Position numbers and translations under genes: made by a program. The notes beneath the pieces were generated by a model. The model did not search any database. It worked only from the letters and a program-made list of their open reading frames with translations, and was not told where the DNA came from. From Ruminococcus sp. Phil11 (lineage in GTDB: Bacteria; Bacillota; Clostridia; Oscillospirales; Ruminococcaceae), in assembly GCA_001940925.1 (NCBI GenBank), contig MSGZ01000020.1:36544-100543 (forward strand): 64,000 nucleotides of DNA, written 5' to 3'. Of the stretch, positions 16,126 to 24,686 are shown in pieces; position 1 is the first letter of the stretch; each line of letters begins with the position of its first letter.

Positions 16126-18603
16126 TTATTCAGAGCTGTCACTTTCCGAACTGCCGCTTTCCGTGAAAGCCTCCCACAGACCTGTGGCCTCCGGGATCTC
16201 CCGCACGCCGCAGAGGTTCGTGACGCCGGTATCCGCCGCATAATAGCCGGTCGGTGTGCACATGTTGAACACACCCGCCTCGCCCGGTTCGCCGCAGATC
16301 ACCGCAAAATGCTCCCGGTCTGCCGGAATGAATCCGGTCACGTTCTCCGCGATGACATCCGTTTTCCGGTCTGCGCGGCGCATCAGCGTGCCGCAGTAGG
16401 ATTGGTTCATCGGGATCACATTCTCATTATCCGCAACAGCAGCCTTGTTCTTTTCATTCGCAATGAAGCAGAGCTGCCGGTATTCCGGCTGATAGCGGAA
16501 GCAGCCGGAATACACATTGTCGGCGATCTTCTGGTCGCCGGAGAACATGCCCTTCGGCGTGACGCGCACGATCTCCGCCGGCTGATCCGTCAGCGGCAGC
16601 GTCACAAAGGATGCCTCATCTTTGGTCTCTCCCGCCAGCATCAGCTCGATCGGTTCCCTTTCCTTCAGCTCGCCGACGAGCGTTTTCCGCGGTGTTCCGT
16701 AAAGCTGTGTGTTGGTATACACATAATCCGTAATATAAGCGAAGAGCTGGGTCCCGTCCTCCGAAAATACATAGGATTCCGGCGGTGAATAGATACTCAG
16801 ATCCGCGGCGATCGAAACAGGGACCTCCTGATCGCGGTAAAACATCTTTCTGATATGCTCGCCGCTGCTCCCCCAGTTCTCCAGCCAGATATACGGCTGC
16901 GCGGCACAGGCGATACTTCCTCCCATCGCATCAAAGTATCCTTTCTTCCGCTCCATGATCAGCGAAGGCTCGCTGTTCTTGCCCTGATAATAAATGTCCG
17001 TCGCATCCGGCAGGTCCGAATGTCTGACCGTGAACTGCGTGACGTTTCCGTCGTCATCCAGAACCAGACTCATTTCGCTCTGAACCTCATCTGCTCCGTA
17101 TTCATCGACGATATCCTGCAGCATTTTTTTGAGGTCGTCGATCTCCGCTTTGCTCACTTCGTATTCTCCGGTCAGACGGCAGTATGCATAATAGCAGCTT
17201 CCGTCCGGATAATCCTGGATCAGCATGATCCTGCCTTCATCTTCCATGCTGCAGACCGTTGTCGCTTTTTCCGTTCTGAAATTGTATCTGCGCAGCTCGG
17301 TCTTTCCTTCGTCCGGCAGGGCCACCGTATAATACAGATAATACGGATTTGCGGTGGAAAACGGCTTCCAGTCCTCAAAATCCTCCGGAACCATCCGCTT
17401 CGGTTCTTCGCCGGGTTCTGTCCGGTAAAAACTGTAGAGATCCGAATGCATCTGAAGCGTCGCGCCCTTTTCGGTCATGATGACAGGGATCTCCTGCGTC
17501 ATGCAGCCGGAATCCGGAACAAACGCAGCCATGGAACCGCTGCTGAGACCGTACTCCTTTTTGTATGCATCATAATCCGTAATGGTGATGTAGAAAACGC
17601 CCTCCTGCTCCGGCATCGTCCAGAAACGCTCCACGATCGGTGCGATCACCTCGGTCTGACCGTTCTGCCGGCAGCAGAACTGTCCGTCTGTGTCGCGGTA
17701 GTAAAGCGCATCCTTGTATACCAGATAGCACGGATTCATATCCAGCTTCGGCGGATCCATCTGCATATAAGTATTGGCATAAAAGGAGTATTCCTCAGAG
17801 GTAAAATCGAACTGCGTTTCGCGGAACCGGATATCAGCGATCTCCTCCGCCTGCTCCGGATTTTCGGCGGTGCAGTGCATGAGCGTACAGGTGCCGTTCT
17901 CCAGTGAGATATTCTTCGGATAATAGAATTCTTTACCGTCCGGACTGACATACAGTGCCCGGTTCACCCACGGGATCGCATCATAGGATCTGAAATAATC
18001 ATCCGTCCGGATTGCGCCCTTGTCGATCAGCTCCTCGTATTTGTCTGCGGGCATCTCCGTGATCTGCAGATCCGGATTCAGGCAGAGCTTTTTGCCTGAA
18101 TGACCGTTCTGGAACCAAAGCTCGTTTTCCTTCATATAAAACGTGCCGATGCTGCTTTTTTCAAAGCCGGCCGGTTTGCCGAGCTGCGGGCCGAAATAGG
18201 CCGCACCGCCTAGCGCGACCGCCGCCGCACCGCAGACTGCCGCTGCTTTCAGTGCCTTCGGCGAGACGGGCTTTGCTTCCGCCGGCGGGAATGCCTTTTC
18301 CGCAGCTTCCGGGCTGCCGGATGTTACCGGGATATCGGCCGTTTCCGGAGCTTCAGGCGGTTCCGTGCTGCCGGGCATTTCCGGGATCGCCGCGGAACGC
18401 TTTTGTTCTGCGGATTCCTTTTCTGCTCTGCGCGCTTCAAACTGCTGAAGTAGCTCCCGCTGCTGCTCTGCGGTTTTCTGCTCCTGATGCCGTGCTTTCG
18501 CGAACAGGTCAAGCTGGGCATCTTCCTCCGGTATATGCCCGCATGAAATGCAGACATCCGGCACAACGGTATATTCCGTGCCGCATTCTGGACATTTATA
18601 CAT
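16126..18603 (-). CDS. Large zinc-ribbon membrane protein with extracytoplasmic domain
   Basis: The 825-residue protein begins with a zinc ribbon (CPEC and CISC within residues 4-22). A glutamine/glutamate-rich coiled coil (about 35-70) and a proline-rich spacer (about 70-115) follow, then a single membrane helix of the type AAAVCGAAAVALGGAAYFG (about 118-140). The remaining 680 residues should lie outside the cell. They contain repeated short beta-strand segments such as YSFYANTYMQM, YLYYTVALPDEG and ESYVFSEDGTQLFAYI, resembling beta-propeller/DUF5050-like proteins. I cannot assign a function; envelope sensing is a guess. AGAGGTAA precedes the ATG, and it has its own promoter and terminator. 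Confidence 0.8.
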   Translation of the reverse strand: MYKCPECGTEYTVVPDVCISCGHIPEEDAQLDLFAKARHQEQKTAEQQRELLQQFEARRAEKESAEQKRSAAIPEMPGSTEPPEAPETADIPVTSGSPEAAEKAFPPAEAKPVSPKALKAAAVCGAAAVALGGAAYFGPQLGKPAGFEKSSIGTFYMKENELWFQNGHSGKKLCLNPDLQITEMPADKYEELIDKGAIRTDDYFRSYDAIPWVNRALYVSPDGKEFYYPKNISLENGTCTLMHCTAENPEQAEEIADIRFRETQFDFTSEEYSFYANTYMQMDPPKLDMNPCYLVYKDALYYRDTDGQFCCRQNGQTEVIAPIVERFWTMPEQEGVFYITITDYDAYKKEYGLSSGSMAAFVPDSGCMTQEIPVIMTEKGATLQMHSDLYSFYRTEPGEEPKRMVPEDFEDWKPFSTANPYYLYYTVALPDEGKTELRRYNFRTEKATTVCSMEDEGRIMLIQDYPDGSCYYAYCRLTGEYEVSKAEIDDLKKMLQDIVDEYGADEVQSEMSLVLDDDGNVTQFTVRHSDLPDATDIYYQGKNSEPSLIMERKKGYFDAMGGSIACAAQPYIWLENWGSSGEHIRKMFYRDQEVPVSIAADLSIYSPPESYVFSEDGTQLFAYITDYVYTNTQLYGTPRKTLVGELKEREPIELMLAGETKDEASFVTLPLTDQPAEIVRVTPKGMFSGDQKIADNVYSGCFRYQPEYRQLCFIANEKNKAAVADNENVIPMNQSYCGTLMRRADRKTDVIAENVTGFIPADREHFAVICGEPGEAGVFNMCTPTGYYAADTGVTNLCGVREIPEATGLWEAFTESGSSESDSSE

Positions 18604-18745
18604 CGTATGTTACCTCTGCTTCTGTTTTGGCGGGTTTTCCCGCTTTTTCATTATAGCATATTATCCGGCGAAAAACAAGCTGAACACATTATTTTTTATG
18701 TTTCGGTTTATTTCCGGCGAACGATAGGAAATGCCGGCGGCGATC
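18604..18745. other. Spacer before element A
   Basis: It holds the minus-strand promoter (18650-18678) and a small GCGGG/CCCGC hairpin in that leader. I see nothing else. Confidence 0.5.
18650..18678 (-). promoter_or_regulatory. Promoter of zinc-ribbon membrane protein gene
   Basis: On the minus strand TTGTTT (18678-18673) and TATAAT (18655-18650) have a 17-bp spacer and an extended -10. Confidence 0.7.
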
Positions 18746-18891
18746 GTTATTCACTTTTCATTATTCGTTATTCACTGTTCACTGAAAACAATGGGAGCAG
18801 TAACGCTGCAGAAGCCGCCCCGCGGCGTGAATTGCGCAAATTGGGTGAGCTTCGCTTACCGTCTCCGAAGGAAATCGCCGGCGCGGGCTCC
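18746..18891 (+). repeat. Dispersed intergenic element A, copy 1
   Basis: The copy starts with TTATTCACTTTTCATTATTC-type units and continues through the hairpin GCCGCCCCGCGGC to CGGGCTCC. It aligns without gaps over most of its length with the inverted copy at 35404-35555. Confidence 0.75.
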
Positions 18892-18932
18892 GTGCGGCGA
18901 TTCGTCGCGGACGAACGGAACGCGGGTGCGGC

Positions 18933-19018
18933 ATTTCGTCAGCAATGTGCATTTCGTCGCGAAATACGGGATTTCGTCGCCGTATACGGGATTTCGTCGC
19001 GAAATACGGCATTTCGTC
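18933..19018. repeat. Phased palindromic tandem repeat upstream of dockerin gene
   Basis: ATTTCGTC occurs at 18933, 18951, 18971, 18991 and 19011, with spacings of 18, 20, 20 and 20 bp. Two units contain the inverted repeat TTTCGTCGCGAAA. The array ends 8 bp before the -35 box of the dockerin gene promoter. Confidence 0.85.
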
Positions 19019-19026
19019 GGATTATA

Positions 19027-19055
19027 TTGCCATTCCCGCAATATTATGCTATAAT
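19027..19055 (+). promoter_or_regulatory. Promoter of 30-kDa dockerin protein gene
   Basis: TTGCCA (19027-19032) and TATAAT (19050-19055) have a 17-bp spacer and an extended -10 TGC. Confidence 0.75.
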
Positions 19056-19106
19056 TGATTCATACGCATCCCCCTGCGTAAATATTATATTATGAGGTGA
19101 ACAGTC

Positions 19107-19952
19107 ATGAAACACATCCGCACCAGAATCGCCGCAGCAGTCATCGCAGCGGCAGCAGCTGCCTGCACGATGCAGGCCGTCACAGCATCTGCTTATGTCA
19201 GCAATCACGCACACTGGCTGACAGGACAGACGCAGGAATCGACCGAATACGGAGCAAACTTCGCGCATTCTCTCTACTATCTCCAGCGCAGTCTCAACAA
19301 TGCCGGCATCAACACATTCACGGATTCAGTCCAGACCGGTCTCGTACTCGGCCCGGGCTACACAACGGCCAATCTGAGCGGCATTCAGAGCGGTACATCT
19401 CTGAGCGGCTCCCTTGCATGGGCAAGATATCTCGGCAACTGCTTCTACGGCAATCAGACTGTGTATACCGAGCAGCCTGCAAGCCGTTACAGCAGCCTCA
19501 GCGACATCAAGCAGGGCGACCAGATCGTCATCAGCACGAACGGCCGTCAGTATGCTGTCTTTGTGACCGCCGTCAACGACAGCTGCATTTATGTTTCCGA
19601 GCTGTGGGGCGATGCGATCATGTGGGGCATCGAGTTCACCAGAACCTCGAACAATAAGCTGAAGCGTACATTCGGCGGCGTGACGTTCAATATCGACTAC
19701 ATCGTCCGTCCGGTCAAGGAGGGCGACGCCAACGGCGACTCCGTTGCAGATTTCATGGATGTGGTATGGATCGCCAACAACATCGGCGGCTCCGTTGCAT
19801 CCGGCGTGGACTACACTACGCAGATGGTCGCTGCCGATCTCAACGGCAACTGGGGATTTGACCAGGACGATGCCATTGAAGTCTACTACCATATCGGCTC
19901 CAACAGAATGAACGGCGATTACAGATATGTCACCACATGGCATTCCCTGTGA
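19107..19952 (+). CDS. Secreted dockerin-containing protein
   Basis: The 281-residue product has an alanine-rich signal peptide (about 1-30, cleaved near ASA). A domain of about 170 residues follows, then a C-terminal type I dockerin with two calcium loops: GDANGDSVADFMDVVWIANN and AADLNGNWGFDQDDAIEVYY. Dockerins bind cohesins on scaffoldins, so the protein should join a cellulosome-like complex on the cell surface. The middle domain has a GDQIVISTNGRQYAVFVTAV stretch reminiscent of CHAP/papain-like amidases, but glutamine stands where the catalytic histidine would be expected; that assignment is weak. GAGGTG precedes the ATG. A phased palindromic repeat array lies upstream of its promoter. 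Confidence 0.88.
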   Translation: MKHIRTRIAAAVIAAAAAACTMQAVTASAYVSNHAHWLTGQTQESTEYGANFAHSLYYLQRSLNNAGINTFTDSVQTGLVLGPGYTTANLSGIQSGTSLSGSLAWARYLGNCFYGNQTVYTEQPASRYSSLSDIKQGDQIVISTNGRQYAVFVTAVNDSCIYVSELWGDAIMWGIEFTRTSNNKLKRTFGGVTFNIDYIVRPVKEGDANGDSVADFMDVVWIANNIGGSVASGVDYTTQMVAADLNGNWGFDQDDAIEVYYHIGSNRMNGDYRYVTTWHSL

Positions 19953-19991
19953 TGCACACGCTTTCTGATCACTTCTTTTCCACTCATCATA

Positions 19992-20029
19992 CAGACAGCC
20001 TCCTCTGTGCTTTCAGGGGAGGCTGTCTG
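19992..20029. terminator. Hairpin between convergent genes
   Basis: The perfect 12-bp stem CAGACAGCCTCC/GGAGGCTGTCTG has no clear U tract on either strand. Its position between convergent genes suggests termination or 3' end protection. Confidence 0.5.
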
Positions 20030-20033
20030 CATA

Positions 20034-20735
20034 TCAGATGAAATTGTGCCATTTTGCAAAGCAGAAAAGCGGGAGCGCGATCAGGCAGATGCCGAAAACG
20101 TACAGCCATTTGCGGGCGTTTGCCGAACGGGCAGGATCATAGATCTCATCTGCCGAGACGGGGTCGGCATAGATCTGCCGTGTTTCGCCGGGCTCCGGAT
20201 TCCCGGAAGCGGTGAAAAGCGTATCCGCGACCCGGCAGGTTTTGCCGTTCAGCTGAAATTCGTAGACCGGCGCATAAGTTCTGCCGCTTTTGTTCTGGTG
20301 CGGCAGCAGCTCCGTACAGACCGCCGTGACAGGCTCCGTACAGACCCGCAGCTTTCGCTTCGGTTCGGTCAGTGCCGCCGTGATGATACCTGCTCCGACG
20401 GCAGCGCACAGCAGCATCACGCAGTCCGGCGCGTATGTCTCAAAGAACGCCGCCAGCTGATCCGGCACGGTTTTCATCAGGATGCCGCAGACGATCAGCA
20501 GTACGGCAGCGGCCAGCAGCAGCAGCGGAAACAGAAAACTCCGCTTTCGCGGCTTTTCCAACTCTGTGCTCCACAGGACGGCGTCAAGCAGCAGCAGAAA
20601 ACCGCCGGCGGTCAGCAGCGTCACCCAGTATGTGTGTGTGACCAGTGAGATGACAAATCCGGCGATCAGTCCCAGCACCAGAAGCGTCAGCAGGATATTT
20701 TTCAGCAGAAAGCCGGTATTCGATTGATGCTCCAA
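20034..20735 (-). CDS. DUF3592-like membrane protein
   Basis: The 233-residue protein has four or five hydrophobic helices: about 10-30, 32-50, 62-82, a central pair and one at the C-terminus. Between the last two helices is an extracytoplasmic beta domain (YAPVYEFQLNGKTCRVADT...GETRQIYADPVSADEIYDP), as in DUF3592 membrane proteins of unknown function. The start is taken as TTG at 20735 because GGGAGG sits 8 bases upstream and no ATG is near. The frame stays open far upstream of this, but that part is antisense to the AI-2E transporter and is not coding. A consensus promoter lies at 20778-20806. Confidence 0.75.
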   Translation of the reverse strand: MEHQSNTGFLLKNILLTLLVLGLIAGFVISLVTHTYWVTLLTAGGFLLLLDAVLWSTELEKPRKRSFLFPLLLLAAAVLLIVCGILMKTVPDQLAAFFETYAPDCVMLLCAAVGAGIITAALTEPKRKLRVCTEPVTAVCTELLPHQNKSGRTYAPVYEFQLNGKTCRVADTLFTASGNPEPGETRQIYADPVSADEIYDPARSANARKWLYVFGICLIALPLFCFAKWHNFI

Positions 20736-20777
20736 AATCGGCACCTCCCTTTTCAGATGTATTTGATTTCTGATGCT

Positions 20778-20806
20778 ATTATATCGAATGAATTGTGTTT
20801 TGTCAA
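20778..20806 (-). promoter_or_regulatory. Promoter of DUF3592-like gene
   Basis: On the minus strand TTGACA (20806-20801) and TATAAT (20783-20778) have a 17-bp spacer. Confidence 0.85.
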
Positions 20807-20874
20807 GGCGGCGCGGTGCATACACAGACCCTTTTTTGCCGTGTGTGAAGCGAAGATTTTTCGCATTCTTCCCA

Positions 20875-20903
20875 TTGCATTTTTTCAATTCATGTGCTAT
20901 AAT
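20875..20903 (+). promoter_or_regulatory. Promoter of AI-2E transporter gene
   Basis: TTGCAT (20875-20880) and TATAAT (20898-20903) have a 17-bp spacer and an extended -10 TGC. It is divergent from the DUF3592-like promoter. Confidence 0.8.
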
Positions 20904-20960
20904 AAAAATATCATCAGAATTTGAATAAAATTGCGGGATTCCCGCGGAAAGGAGCATCCG

Positions 20961-22298
20961 ATGAAAAAACCGCGCCGCGAGCCGATCGTGCTCTCGCAGA
21001 TGCGCCCGGTCACACTGTTCCTTGTGCTGAGCGGCTGTATCGTTGTCACCTTTGCCATGATCCATATTGACCGCGTGGCGGGCTTTATCAGCCGGGTGCT
21101 GTCCGCGCTGGGGCCCGTGTTCGCCGGCTTTATCTTTGCGTTCCTGCTGGCACCGGCCGAAAGCCTCACCGAAAAGCGCATTTCCAAATGGATGAAAAAG
21201 TCGATCGAAAAGCACCCGCGGCTCCGGAATTTTCCGCGCGGGATCAGCTCGTTTCTGGTCGTTCTGCTGTTCATCGGCTCCATTGCGCTGATTGTTACCG
21301 TGACCTTCTCGCAGGTCGTGGACGGCGTGACCCGTGCCCTCGACCGCCTGCCGCATTACATTGATCTGGTCACGGAGCACATTGAGCACATGTTCTCCGC
21401 AGACAACAACATCACCCGCTATCTGACCATGCTGAACGAACGCTTTTCCGCGACCGAGCTCGGCATGGGAAAGGTCGATCCGATGGACATTACACAGAAA
21501 ATCGTTTCGGCCGCCGCGACCGGTGCCGCAGGTACGCTCGGTTTTCTCTATGATGTGATCGTCGGCTTTGTGATTGCGGTGTACCTGCTGATCAGCCGCG
21601 ACCGCTTCCTCAAACAGTGGAAGCAGATTCTCTATGCCGTGTGCAAGCCAAAGACGGCTGCGTGGATCGACGGACAGTTTTCGCTCGCGAACCAGACCTT
21701 CGGTACGGCTGTCATCGGCAAGCTGATCGACTCGGTCATCATCGGTATGCTGTGCTTCATCGGCTGCTCCGTCATCCGCACGCCGTACAGCTCGCTGATT
21801 GCCGTCATCATCGGCGTCACGAATATCATTCCGTATTTTGGCCCGATTTTCGGCGCGATTCCCTGCGTGCTGCTGATCCTCATGGAGAGCCCGCCGAAGG
21901 CACTGTATTTCTTTATCTTTATCATTGCGCTGCAGCAGTTTGATGCGAACATTCTTGATCCGCGAATTGTCGGTAAGTCGATCGGGCTGCCGGCCTTCTG
22001 GGAGTTGTTTGCCTGTCTGCTCGGCGGCGGACTGTTCGGCATTATCGGGCTTGTAATCGGTGTTCCGGCATTTGCTGTTGTTTATACGCTGGTGAAGCAG
22101 CTTGTCTCGGAGCGTCTGACTGACCGCGTGCGGGATGAGGAGCTGACGCCGGAGTTCCTGCGGGAGACCCTTGGCGTCACGGAGGAGATACAGGAATCCG
22201 GCCTGTTCGGGGACAATGCATCCGACAGCCCGTATCTGCAGCACCTGATCCTGCTTGAGGATATCGCGCAGAAGCCGGATGAACGGAAGGAAAAATAA
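20961..22298 (+). CDS. AI-2E family transporter
   Basis: The 445-residue polytopic membrane protein shows an N-terminal pair of helices (about 12-32 and 40-65). A hairpin around 95-120, a soluble amphipathic stretch (about 125-200) and then five C-terminal helices follow, holding the family block GVTNIIPYFGPIFGAIP (about 290) and GGGLFGIIGLVIGVPAFAVVY. It belongs to the YdiK/PerM/TqsA superfamily; the substrate is unknown. The ATG at 20961 is chosen over one at 20931 because AAAGGAG lies 7 bases upstream. A second family member ends at base 371, so the organism has at least two copies 20 kb apart. Confidence 0.93.
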   Translation: MKKPRREPIVLSQMRPVTLFLVLSGCIVVTFAMIHIDRVAGFISRVLSALGPVFAGFIFAFLLAPAESLTEKRISKWMKKSIEKHPRLRNFPRGISSFLVVLLFIGSIALIVTVTFSQVVDGVTRALDRLPHYIDLVTEHIEHMFSADNNITRYLTMLNERFSATELGMGKVDPMDITQKIVSAAATGAAGTLGFLYDVIVGFVIAVYLLISRDRFLKQWKQILYAVCKPKTAAWIDGQFSLANQTFGTAVIGKLIDSVIIGMLCFIGCSVIRTPYSSLIAVIIGVTNIIPYFGPIFGAIPCVLLILMESPPKALYFFIFIIALQQFDANILDPRIVGKSIGLPAFWELFACLLGGGLFGIIGLVIGVPAFAVVYTLVKQLVSERLTDRVRDEELTPEFLRETLGVTEEIQESGLFGDNASDSPYLQHLILLEDIAQKPDERKEK

Positions 22299-22300
22299 GC

Positions 22301-22338
22301 AAAAAAGCGGCTTGCCCGAAGGTAAGCCGCTTTTGTTA
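22301..22338. terminator. Bidirectional terminator AI-2E / ilvE
   Basis: A 14-bp stem AAAAGCGGCTTGCC/GGTAAGCCGCTTTT with loop CGAA is flanked by A and T tracts, so it works for both convergent genes. Confidence 0.9.
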
Positions 22339-22347
22339 TGCTGTTGA

Positions 22348-23415
22348 TTATTTCACCGGAACGACCCAGCCGAACGGATCTTCCAGCTTGCCCCACTGGA
22401 TACCGGTCATGGTATCGTAGATCTTCTGGGAGATCGGTCCGATCTTGTTGTTGTTGATCGTCATGACCTTGTCGCCCCACTTCAGGTGACCGACCGGGGA
22501 GATAACTGCCGCGGTACCGGTGCCGAACACCTCGTCCAGCTTGCCGTTATCGTAAGCATCGGCGATCTCCTGAATGGTGATTCTGCGCTCGGAAACCTTC
22601 ATGCCCCAGCTCTTGGTCAGTTCCAGCACGGACTTTCTGGTGATGCCCGGCAGGATCGAGCCCTGCAGCTCCGGCGTCACGATTTCGCCGTCGATGACGA
22701 ACATGATGTTCATTGCACCGACTTCCTCGATATATTTCTGCTCCACGCCGTCGAGCCACAGCACCTGGGAGTAGCCCTCCTTGTGTGCCTCGTCCTGACC
22801 GATCAGGGATGCAGCGTAGTTGCCGCCGGTCTTGGTGTAGCCCATACCGCCGCGCACCGCACGGACATACTTGGACTCAACATAAATCTTGACCGGATCC
22901 AGACCGGATGCATAATATGCGCCGGACGGCGACAGGATGATGATGAACTTGTACATATCGCCGGGCTTGACGCCGAGGAACGGGTCAACCGCGATGATGA
23001 ACGGACGGATGTAGAGAGAAGCACCTTCAGCGGACGGAACCCAGTCCTTCTCGACCTTCAGCAGTGCCATGAGGCCTTCCATTGCATCCTCAACCGGCAG
23101 CTCCGGAATGACCAGACGGTTGTTGGAGCTGTTCAGACGCTTGAAGTTCTCCTCCGGGCGGAACAGCTGGATCTCGCCGTCTGCGCGGCGGTAAGCCTTC
23201 AGGCCCTCGAAAACCTCCTGACCGTAGTGCAGGCAGAGTGCTGCCGGGCTCAGTTCCAGATTGCCGTAGGGTACGATTCTTGCATCGTGCCAGCCCTTGC
23301 CGGTCTCATAGTCCATGATGAACATGTAGTCGGTGAAGATGTGACCGAAGCCGAGCTTGGTCTCGTCTGCCGGCTTTGCCTTCAGGCTTGCTGCCTTCTC
23401 AAAACGAATGTCCAT
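22348..23415 (-). CDS. ilvE: Branched-chain amino acid aminotransferase (class IV PLP)
   Basis: At 355 residues this is the usual length for the long (BCAT II) form. Recognisable blocks are [20 protein letters not shown] at the N-terminus, [17 protein letters not shown] (about 61-77), the PLP lysine region [15 protein letters not shown] (about 188-203), [11 protein letters not shown] and [13 protein letters not shown]. It catalyses the last step of leucine, isoleucine and valine synthesis with glutamate as donor. AGAGGA precedes the ATG. A 42-codon ORF rich in I, L and V lies 59 bp upstream on the same strand and shares the promoter at 23680-23708. Confidence 0.96.
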   Translation of the reverse strand: MDIRFEKAASLKAKPADETKLGFGHIFTDYMFIMDYETGKGWHDARIVPYGNLELSPAALCLHYGQEVFEGLKAYRRADGEIQLFRPEENFKRLNSSNNRLVIPELPVEDAMEGLMALLKVEKDWVPSAEGASLYIRPFIIAVDPFLGVKPGDMYKFIIILSPSGAYYASGLDPVKIYVESKYVRAVRGGMGYTKTGGNYAASLIGQDEAHKEGYSQVLWLDGVEQKYIEEVGAMNIMFVIDGEIVTPELQGSILPGITRKSVLELTKSWGMKVSERRITIQEIADAYDNGKLDEVFGTGTAAVISPVGHLKWGDKVMTINNNKIGPISQKIYDTMTGIQWGKLEDPFGWVVPVK

Positions 23416-23474
23416 TGCTTTTTCCTCTTTTCTTCACAGATTCAAATGGGTTGATATGTCATGCCGAGCACTGC

Positions 23475-23603
23475 TCAGCAGGCATTGCCTTTCAGATAGC
23501 GCGGGGCGTACTTGTCGCGGTACATTTCAACAGCATACCGCACGGAGATCACCGCGCTGCAGATGATCACGAGCAGGAATAAAATACGGATCACATTTTT
23601 CAT
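23475..23603 (-). CDS. 42-aa hydrophobic small protein upstream of ilvE
   Basis: The ORF begins MKNVIRILFLLVIICSAV and ends with a basic, tyrosine-rich tail. GGAG lies 8 bases before the ATG and a good promoter lies 77 bp upstream. Thirteen or more of the first 25 residues are isoleucine, leucine or valine. It could be a single-pass membrane protein, or a translated leader peptide regulating ilvE. Against the second idea, the following hairpin (around 23462-23480) has no U tract. Confidence 0.6.
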   Translation of the reverse strand: MKNVIRILFLLVIICSAVISVRYAVEMYRDKYAPRYLKGNAC

Positions 23604-23679
23604 ATTGTCACGCTCCGTTCTGCCGCAAAGCGGCTTTGTTGATTGTCGGACAGTGAACGCAGGAGACCCTGCATCTATT

Positions 23680-23708
23680 ATTATAGCACATATTGTGCCG
23701 GATATCAA
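23680..23708 (-). promoter_or_regulatory. Promoter of small ORF-ilvE unit
   Basis: On the minus strand TTGATA (23708-23703) and TATAAT (23685-23680) have a 17-bp spacer and an extended -10 TGC. Confidence 0.75.
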
Positions 23709-23754
23709 GTGCCAAAGAAAAAAACTGTGTGAAAATTGCCCGGCGGCATTCTGC

Positions 23755-24597
23755 TTATGCACGCCCGCAGTGCCTGACAAATGCCGCGATCCAGTCCGCG
23801 AAGAAGCCGTTTTTGCAGGTTTTCTCCGAGAGAAAGCCGCCCTTTTCCGCGACAGCCGCTCTGACAGAGGGCTGCGAATCCGCAGGACAGCCGCAGAAGT
23901 CGGCGGCAAGCAGCATGGCAGTATCATTGTCAAAATCGCCGGCCGCACCGGTGACGATGCCCTCCGGCAGGAACCGGCGGAGCTTTGTCAGCGCGGTGCC
24001 CTTGCTGGTGTCATGCGGCAGAATTTCCAGAAACCACTGGTGCGAACGCGTAAAATTGACGAGTGCGAACCGCTCCTGTTTGACGTAGTCAAGCATGGCG
24101 GAAATGCGCTCCGGTGCTCCCGCGAACAGCGATTTATAGCACTGCTCCGGCGGTATTTCGTCCAGCGTTTTCCGCACAAGCGGGATATGCGTGATCTCAA
24201 GATGCTGCCGCTCATAGTCATTTTCCTGCAGGACGAACACGCCGTCCGGTGCCAGCACCTCCGCGCCGACGTCCGGGAATGCGTGCATCAGCTCCAGCAG
24301 GATATCTTTTGTCCCGGCCGGCAGATGCGCCGCCCCGACGATCTGCTGTTTTGCGGGGTCATAAAGCAGCGCGCCGTTATACATCACGGCGGGGAAATCG
24401 GGTTTCAGCAGCTCCAGAAACTCCTGCGAGGCCTGCGTGCCGCGTCCCGTTGCGATACTGAACAGCCCGCCCTTTCTCCGGAAATCCGCGATTGCGGCGG
24501 CATCCTCCGGCGAAACGGTTTTCTCCGGCGTCAGCAGCGTGCCGTCCAGATCGGTCAGCAGCGCGAGGCCGGCATACGGCTTTTCAGATTGAATCAT
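23755..24597 (-). CDS. Cof-type HAD family hydrolase
   Basis: The 280-residue protein has HAD motif I LLTDLDGTLL (about 13-22, with both catalytic aspartates), motif II SIATGR (about 48-53) and motif IV GAAGDFDNDTAML (about 230-242), where GD..ND is typical of the Cof/YwtE subclass with a type C2 cap. These cytosolic phosphatases act on sugar phosphates, flavin mononucleotide or PLP; the specificity cannot be read here. AAGGAG sits 11 bases before the ATG, a little long. It follows ricT by 89 bp and is probably the last gene of the darA-holB-ricT transcript. Confidence 0.9.
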   Translation of the reverse strand: MIQSEKPYAGLALLTDLDGTLLTPEKTVSPEDAAAIADFRRKGGLFSIATGRGTQASQEFLELLKPDFPAVMYNGALLYDPAKQQIVGAAHLPAGTKDILLELMHAFPDVGAEVLAPDGVFVLQENDYERQHLEITHIPLVRKTLDEIPPEQCYKSLFAGAPERISAMLDYVKQERFALVNFTRSHQWFLEILPHDTSKGTALTKLRRFLPEGIVTGAAGDFDNDTAMLLAADFCGCPADSQPSVRAAVAEKGGFLSEKTCKNGFFADWIAAFVRHCGRA

Positions 24598-24686
24598 CGT
24601 TCGGTTTGCTCCTTTATTTCGGGCTTCAAGCCCAAAGAAATGATATTGCGCATAGCTGCATTTTTAAGGCTGCACGAAAGCTGTCC

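Noticed and set aside
18933..19018. CRISPR array
   Set aside because: Units are 18-20 bp with no unique spacers between them and no cas genes nearby; they are contiguous tandem repeats.
20736..22244. Upstream extension of the DUF3592-like frame by 503 codons
   Set aside because: It is antisense to the AI-2E transporter and includes the promoter region; the TTG with GGGAGG at 20735 explains the real start.
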